From assembly GCA_900768625.1 (NCBI GenBank), contig CAAGDO010000171.1, positions 1-8,973 on the forward strand: 8,973 bases of DNA, read 5' to 3'. The stretch's first letter is position 1. Each line of letters starts with the position of its first letter. Source of the DNA: Bacteroidaceae bacterium (lineage in GTDB: Bacteria; Bacteroidota; Bacteroidia; Bacteroidales; Bacteroidaceae). A model generated the notes under the pieces. The model was not told the DNA's origin and did no database searches. It saw nothing but the letters and a program-made list of their open reading frames with translations. A program made the position numbers and the translations under genes. Shown here one piece after another: positions 5,525-8,973 of this stretch.

Positions 5525-8500
5525 ATGAAACGTAAATTTCTTCTTCTCCTCTGCATGATGGCCACAACGATGGGCGCACTCGCGCAAAACTTCGTGGTGG
5601 GCGGATGCGTACAGGAACAGAAATCGAAAAAGCCTGTGGAATTCGCTTCCGTGGCACTCCTGCGCACCGACAGCACGGCCGTTGTCGCCTCGTCGACCGA
5701 CGAAGCAGGATTTTTCACTCTCCGTCCGAAAGAGGCGGGAAAGTACATCGTCAAGGTGACCTACATTGGCTCCACGCCCCTCACCTCCAACGTGGAACTC
5801 ACTGCAGAAAAAGACTCCATCCATCTCGGCACGCTGCTCATGACCAGCACCGACAATATGCTCGGAACCGCCACCGTTTCAGCCACAGCCTCACGCGTGG
5901 AACAGAAAGGTGACACGACGATGTTCAACGCCGCGGCCTACCGCGTTCCCGAAGGCTCCACGCTCGAAAACCTCGTCAAGCAGTTGCCTGGCGTCGAAGT
6001 GGGCGACGACGGCACCATCAAATGGAATGGAAAGACCGTTTCGGAATTCCTCATCAACGGCAAGGACTTCTTCAAGGGCGACACCAAGACGGCCATGAAG
6101 AATCTCCCCACCGAACTGGTGAGCAAAATCAAGGCCTACGACAAGAAGAGTGACTACACGGAGCAGACCGGCATTGACGACGGCGAAGAAACGACCGTGC
6201 TCGACATCGCCACGAAGCGTCAGCTCAACGAATCGTGGGTGACGAACGTCGACCTCGCCTATGGTAACCACGACCGCTATTCGGGACGCTTCTTCGCCAG
6301 CCGATTCACCGACCGCACCCGCGTGACGGCCTTCGGTTCGGCCAATAATACCAACGACCGCGGATTCGGCGGTCCGCGCGGATTCGGCGGCGGAGGTTCA
6401 GGCCTCGTGGCCACGAAAAATGCGGGCCTCGACTTCTCTTGGGAAAACGGACGTCAGAAGCGCGAAGCCGGCCGCCTCGAGCTGGGCGGTAACGTGCGCT
6501 ACTCCCACACCAGCTCCGACACGCAATCGAAGACCAACTCCGAGACCTTCCTCACCTCGGGCGCCAAGAATTCCTTCGCCAACTCTGCCAGCCACAGCCT
6601 CGGCAGCAGCACGAGCGTCAACTCTTCCTTCCGCCTGCAGTGGAACCCCGACTCGATGACGAACATCACGTTCCGTCCGTCCTACTCCTACTCCGAGAGC
6701 CACAACAGCGGACAGTCCAAGTCGGCCACGTTCAACGATGATCCCTACTCCATCGACGGCATGTTCTCGCCCCTCGACAGCATCTTCGCCCAAAGCGTGG
6801 CAGAGCGCAACCCGTTGCTCTACGCCATGATGGTCAACACCAACAGCCGCCTCTCGCTCGGCGACAGCAAGAACCACAACGTCAGCGGTTCACTCAACGC
6901 CGTGCGCCGTCTGGGCACATCCGGACGCAACATCTCCCTCCGCCTCAAAGCAGGCTACTCCAAGTCGGAATCCAACTCGTTCGCCATCTCCAACATCAAC
7001 TATAACCCCACAAGCGGACGCACGGGCAGCTTCCTCAACCAGTATAGCACCAGCCCTTCCAAGAACTGGAACTACTCCGCCCGCCTGGGCTATGTCGAAC
7101 CGTTGGGCAAGAACTGGTTTGCTGAAACGGAATACCAATTCAGCTACAAATACTCCGACTCCAACCGCTCACGCTACAACCTGAACGAACTCGGCAACGA
7201 CCCCTACAGTTCCATGTGGAGCGGACAGTTTGCCGCTTACGGCGACTCCATCAACTTCCCCGCCATCGGTTCGCTCCCCAACATCGACGGTGTGCTCAAC
7301 TACGTGCGCGACCTCAACAACTCGCAGTACGCCACCTATAAGTACTACAACCATACGGCCACTCTCGGCGTGCGCTACAACACGAAGACCACCAACTTCA
7401 ACGCAGGCGTGGACTTCAACCCCGAACGCACCCGCATGGCCTACAACCGCCCGGGCCAGAACATCGACACGCTCATCACGCGCAACGTGTTCAAGGTGTC
7501 CCCCCAGATGCGCTACCGCTACCGCTTCTCGCAAACCAACATGCTTGACATCCGTTATCGCGGTTCGTCTTCGCAACCCTCGATGACCGACCTCCTCGCC
7601 GTGGTCGACGACTCCAACCCGCTCAACATCTCCATGGGTAACCCGGGATTGAAGCCCTCGTGGAACAACAACCTCCGCATTCACTATCATGGCTACAATC
7701 CCACTCTCCAGCAAGGTATCATGACGGGTATCGACTTCTCGCAGACAAGCAACTCCATCTCCAACCGCATGGTCTACGATGAGGCCACCGGTGTGCGCTA
7801 TGTCCGCCCCGACAACATCAACGGCAACTGGAACGCACGAGGCATGTTCATGTTCAACTCTGCCATCGGCTCCAAGAAGCTCTTCAACGTGAGCACCTTC
7901 ACCAACGTGTCCTACGACAATGCCGTGGGCTACGTCAGCCGCTTCACCACGGCAGGCAACACCTCCGCCACGCAAAGCACCTACGCTTTGCTCGCTACGC
8001 CTGATGCCTCTGCCGCCACCGACCACTCCTACGACTACTACAGCCGCATCTTCGACCAGGCTCAGGCTTCCTCACAGAAGAACACAACCCGTACCTGGGC
8101 ATTTGATGAACACCTCAGAGCGGCCTACCGTGCCTCTTGGTTCGATTTCGGCCTCCTCGGTCGCGTCAACTATCAGCATGCCCGCGCTTCGGTGCAGGAC
8201 AACGCCAACATGGACACCTGGAACTTCGCCTATGGTGCGGATGCCAACGTCAACCTCTCCTTCGGCCTCAGCCTCTCGACCGATATCCGCATGACTTCAC
8301 GTCGAGGCTATTCCGATGCGTCAATGAACACCAACGAGCTCATCTGGAACGCCCAGATTGCCCAGTCATTCCTCAAGGGTAAGGCTGCCACAATCAGCGT
8401 GCAGTTCTACGACATTCTCCACAAGCAGTCGAACGTAAGCCGTACGCTCAGCGCCACGCAGCGCACCGACTCATGGAACAATGCCATCAACTCCTACTTC

Positions 8501-8665
8501 ATGGTCCACTTCATCTATAAGCTCAACATCTTCGCAGGCAACCAGAAGGAAAAGAGCACTCGCGACGGTGAACGTCCGACCCCGCCCGACATGCGCGGAA
8601 ACGGCGGTATGCCCGGCGGCCGCCCCATGGGTCCTCCCCCGGGAGGTTTCGGCAGATACAGATAA
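5525..8665 (+). CDS. Outer-membrane beta-barrel protein, TonB-dependent-receptor-like, with CarboxypepD_reg-like domain
   Basis: The protein has 1046 residues from the ATG at 5525. This start gives a clean signal peptide (MKRKFLLLLCMMATTMGALA, then QN), so export to the outer membrane is expected; the in-frame TTG at 5447 would mask it. Residues about 23-105 form a carboxypeptidase-regulatory-like beta-sandwich (VVGGCVQEQKSKKPVEFASV...EAGFFTL...GKYIVKVTYIG). Residues about 113-235 form a plug-like domain (VEQKGDTTMFNAAAYRVPEG...LVKQLPGVEV...VSEFLINGKDFF). From about 240 to about 1003 runs a long barrel with alternating aromatic strands, matching the outer-membrane beta-barrel family (OMP_b-brl_3 type). 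A Gly/Phe-rich loop lies at 280-293. After the probable last strand (YFMVHFIYKLNIF) comes a 41-residue Gly/Pro/Met/Arg tail ending GGFGRYR, so the protein does not end in the usual barrel-terminal aromatic. The ligand cannot be deduced: there is no SusD partner in the window. Codons strongly favour AAC, GAC and CTC, which suggests good expression. Confidence 0.88.
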   Translation: MKRKFLLLLCMMATTMGALAQNFVVGGCVQEQKSKKPVEFASVALLRTDSTAVVASSTDEAGFFTLRPKEAGKYIVKVTYIGSTPLTSNVELTAEKDSIHLGTLLMTSTDNMLGTATVSATASRVEQKGDTTMFNAAAYRVPEGSTLENLVKQLPGVEVGDDGTIKWNGKTVSEFLINGKDFFKGDTKTAMKNLPTELVSKIKAYDKKSDYTEQTGIDDGEETTVLDIATKRQLNESWVTNVDLAYGNHDRYSGRFFASRFTDRTRVTAFGSANNTNDRGFGGPRGFGGGGSGLVATKNAGLDFSWENGRQKREAGRLELGGNVRYSHTSSDTQSKTNSETFLTSGAKNSFANSASHSLGSSTSVNSSFRLQWNPDSMTNITFRPSYSYSESHNSGQSKSATFNDDPYSIDGMFSPLDSIFAQSVAERNPLLYAMMVNTNSRLSLGDSKNHNVSGSLNAVRRLGTSGRNISLRLKAGYSKSESNSFAISNINYNPTSGRTGSFLNQYSTSPSKNWNYSARLGYVEPLGKNWFAETEYQFSYKYSDSNRSRYNLNELGNDPYSSMWSGQFAAYGDSINFPAIGSLPNIDGVLNYVRDLNNSQYATYKYYNHTATLGVRYNTKTTNFNAGVDFNPERTRMAYNRPGQNIDTLITRNVFKVSPQMRYRYRFSQTNMLDIRYRGSSSQPSMTDLLAVVDDSNPLNISMGNPGLKPSWNNNLRIHYHGYNPTLQQGIMTGIDFSQTSNSISNRMVYDEATGVRYVRPDNINGNWNARGMFMFNSAIGSKKLFNVSTFTNVSYDNAVGYVSRFTTAGNTSATQSTYALLATPDASAATDHSYDYYSRIFDQAQASSQKNTTRTWAFDEHLRAAYRASWFDFGLLGRVNYQHARASVQDNANMDTWNFAYGADANVNLSFGLSLSTDIRMTSRRGYSDASMNTNELIWNAQIAQSFLKGKAATISVQFYDILHKQSNVSRTLSATQRTDSWNNAINSYFMVHFIYKLNIFAGNQKEKSTRDGERPTPPDMRGNGGMPGGRPMGPPPGGFGRYR

Positions 8666-8709
8666 GCTCTTTACGCCACGAAGGATAACGTGACCATCTT
8701 ATTCCACCA

Positions 8710-8760
8710 CTGCAAGGCGCAGCCCTGATTGACCATTGGGGCTGCGCCATTCTTGTGCAG
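8710..8760 (+). terminator. Hairpin terminator after the outer-membrane gene
   Basis: GGCGCAGCCC (8716-8725) pairs perfectly with GGGCTGCGCC (8739-8748), with a 13-base loop. CTGCA (8710-8714) and TGCAG (8756-8760) can extend the stem past a small internal loop. A weak T-containing stretch (ATTCTT) follows the inner stem. It lies 45-95 bp after the stop codon. Confidence 0.6.
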
Positions 8761-8765
8761 ATGAA

Positions 8766-8801
8766 GAAGGCGTCTGAACTTTTCTGACGAAGATTGGATT
8801 T
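8766..8801 (-). repeat. Downstream copy of the repeat bracketing the outer-membrane gene
   Basis: Positions 8772-8801 are the exact reverse complement of 5409-5438 (30 bp). Positions 8766-8783 are identical in direct orientation to 5365-5382 (18 bp). A further loose match follows: CTTTTCATAAGTAGG (8846-8860) resembles CTTTTATGAGTAGG (5378-5391). The copy sits just after the terminator hairpin. Apart from the hairpins and this repeat, 8666-8973 holds no recognisable gene. Confidence 0.85.
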
Positions 8802-8894
8802 GAAGTTTCATCTCTTCTAAAACGACTTCAGATAGAGGTGTACCGCTTTTCATAAGTAGGTGTTCTAAATTATTTTTACATTGAAAGTGCGTTG

Positions 8895-8973
8895 TCGGGA
8901 TGCAGCTGTTTTCTTCGGGCGATGGAGCATAGCGGGCTATGTGACTGAGAACGAAGGAAACAGATGCGCCCGA
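8895..8973. repeat. Long imperfect hairpin, cut by the window end
   Basis: The left arm (8895-8917, TCGGGATGCAGCTGTTTTC and on) pairs imperfectly with the right arm (8952-8973, ...AAACAGATGCGCCCGA). An inner stem CATAG/CTATG (8928-8932 / 8937-8941) closes on a CGGG loop. Since the window ends inside the outer stem, the bases before 8895 (TTGAAAGTGCGTTG) may pair with sequence beyond it. It could be a dispersed palindromic repeat or a structured terminator. Confidence 0.5.

Noticed and set aside
7169..8026. 285-residue minus-strand open frame within the outer-membrane gene
   Set aside because: It is Val/Gly/His-rich antisense shadow translation of a Bacteroidota barrel gene with biased codons.
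8671..8853. 60-residue minus-strand open frame starting MKSGTPLSEVVLEEMK
   Set aside because: Its first half looks almost protein-like, but it runs straight through the terminator hairpin and the dispersed repeat. The repeat copy at 5409-5438 is preceded by an in-frame stop. It is best treated as repeat sequence, perhaps a decayed gene fragment.

Overview
The window looks like chromosomal DNA of a Bacteroidota bacterium, most likely Prevotella or a close relative. Four things point there. A textbook Bacteroidota promoter (TTG, 20-bp spacer, TAAATTTG) precedes the minus-strand operon. The largest gene encodes a carboxypeptidase-regulatory / plug / beta-barrel outer-membrane protein typical of the phylum. 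The DUF4435 and ATPase proteins are of a type I associate with Bacteroidales. Starts lie in A-rich leaders rather than behind strong Shine-Dalgarno sites. No rRNA, tRNA or CRISPR array was seen.

Layout. Positions 1-570 hold the 3' end of an IS4-type insertion sequence, cut by the window edge. Positions 724-2190 (+) encode a 488-residue membrane-anchored or exported protein of unknown function, with weak resemblance to DUF3298/RsiV-like proteins. It is followed by a perfect 16-bp hairpin (2210-2245). Positions 2246-2894 are a non-coding gap between convergent genes. It contains a perfect 28-bp inverted repeat (2306-2333 / 2727-2754) enclosing a strict 22-bp-period array built on the palindrome AGTACTCGAGTACT (2455-2584).

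The minus-strand operon runs from the promoter at 5179-5209 through an ABC/AAA-type ATPase (5042-4215) and then a DUF4435 TOPRIM-like protein (4142-2895). ATPase plus DUF4435 TOPRIM is the domain pairing of the anti-phage PARIS system (AriA/AriB) and is related in logic to OLD and Gabija proteins. The ATPase would sense or be triggered, and the TOPRIM protein would be the effector nuclease. Defence function here is inference.

Divergent from that operon, 5525-8665 (+) encodes a 1046-residue outer-membrane beta-barrel protein with signal peptide, N-terminal regulatory domain, plug-like domain, barrel and an unusual Gly/Pro/Met-rich tail. A 30-bp perfect inverted repeat (5409-5438 / 8772-8801) brackets this gene, with a third partial copy at 5365-5382. 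A terminator-like hairpin lies at 8716-8748. The last about 80 bases (8895-8973) form most of a long imperfect hairpin cut by the window end.

The most notable items are the PARIS-like ATPase/TOPRIM operon, the 22-bp palindromic array inside a MITE-like inverted repeat, and the repeat family around the outer-membrane gene.
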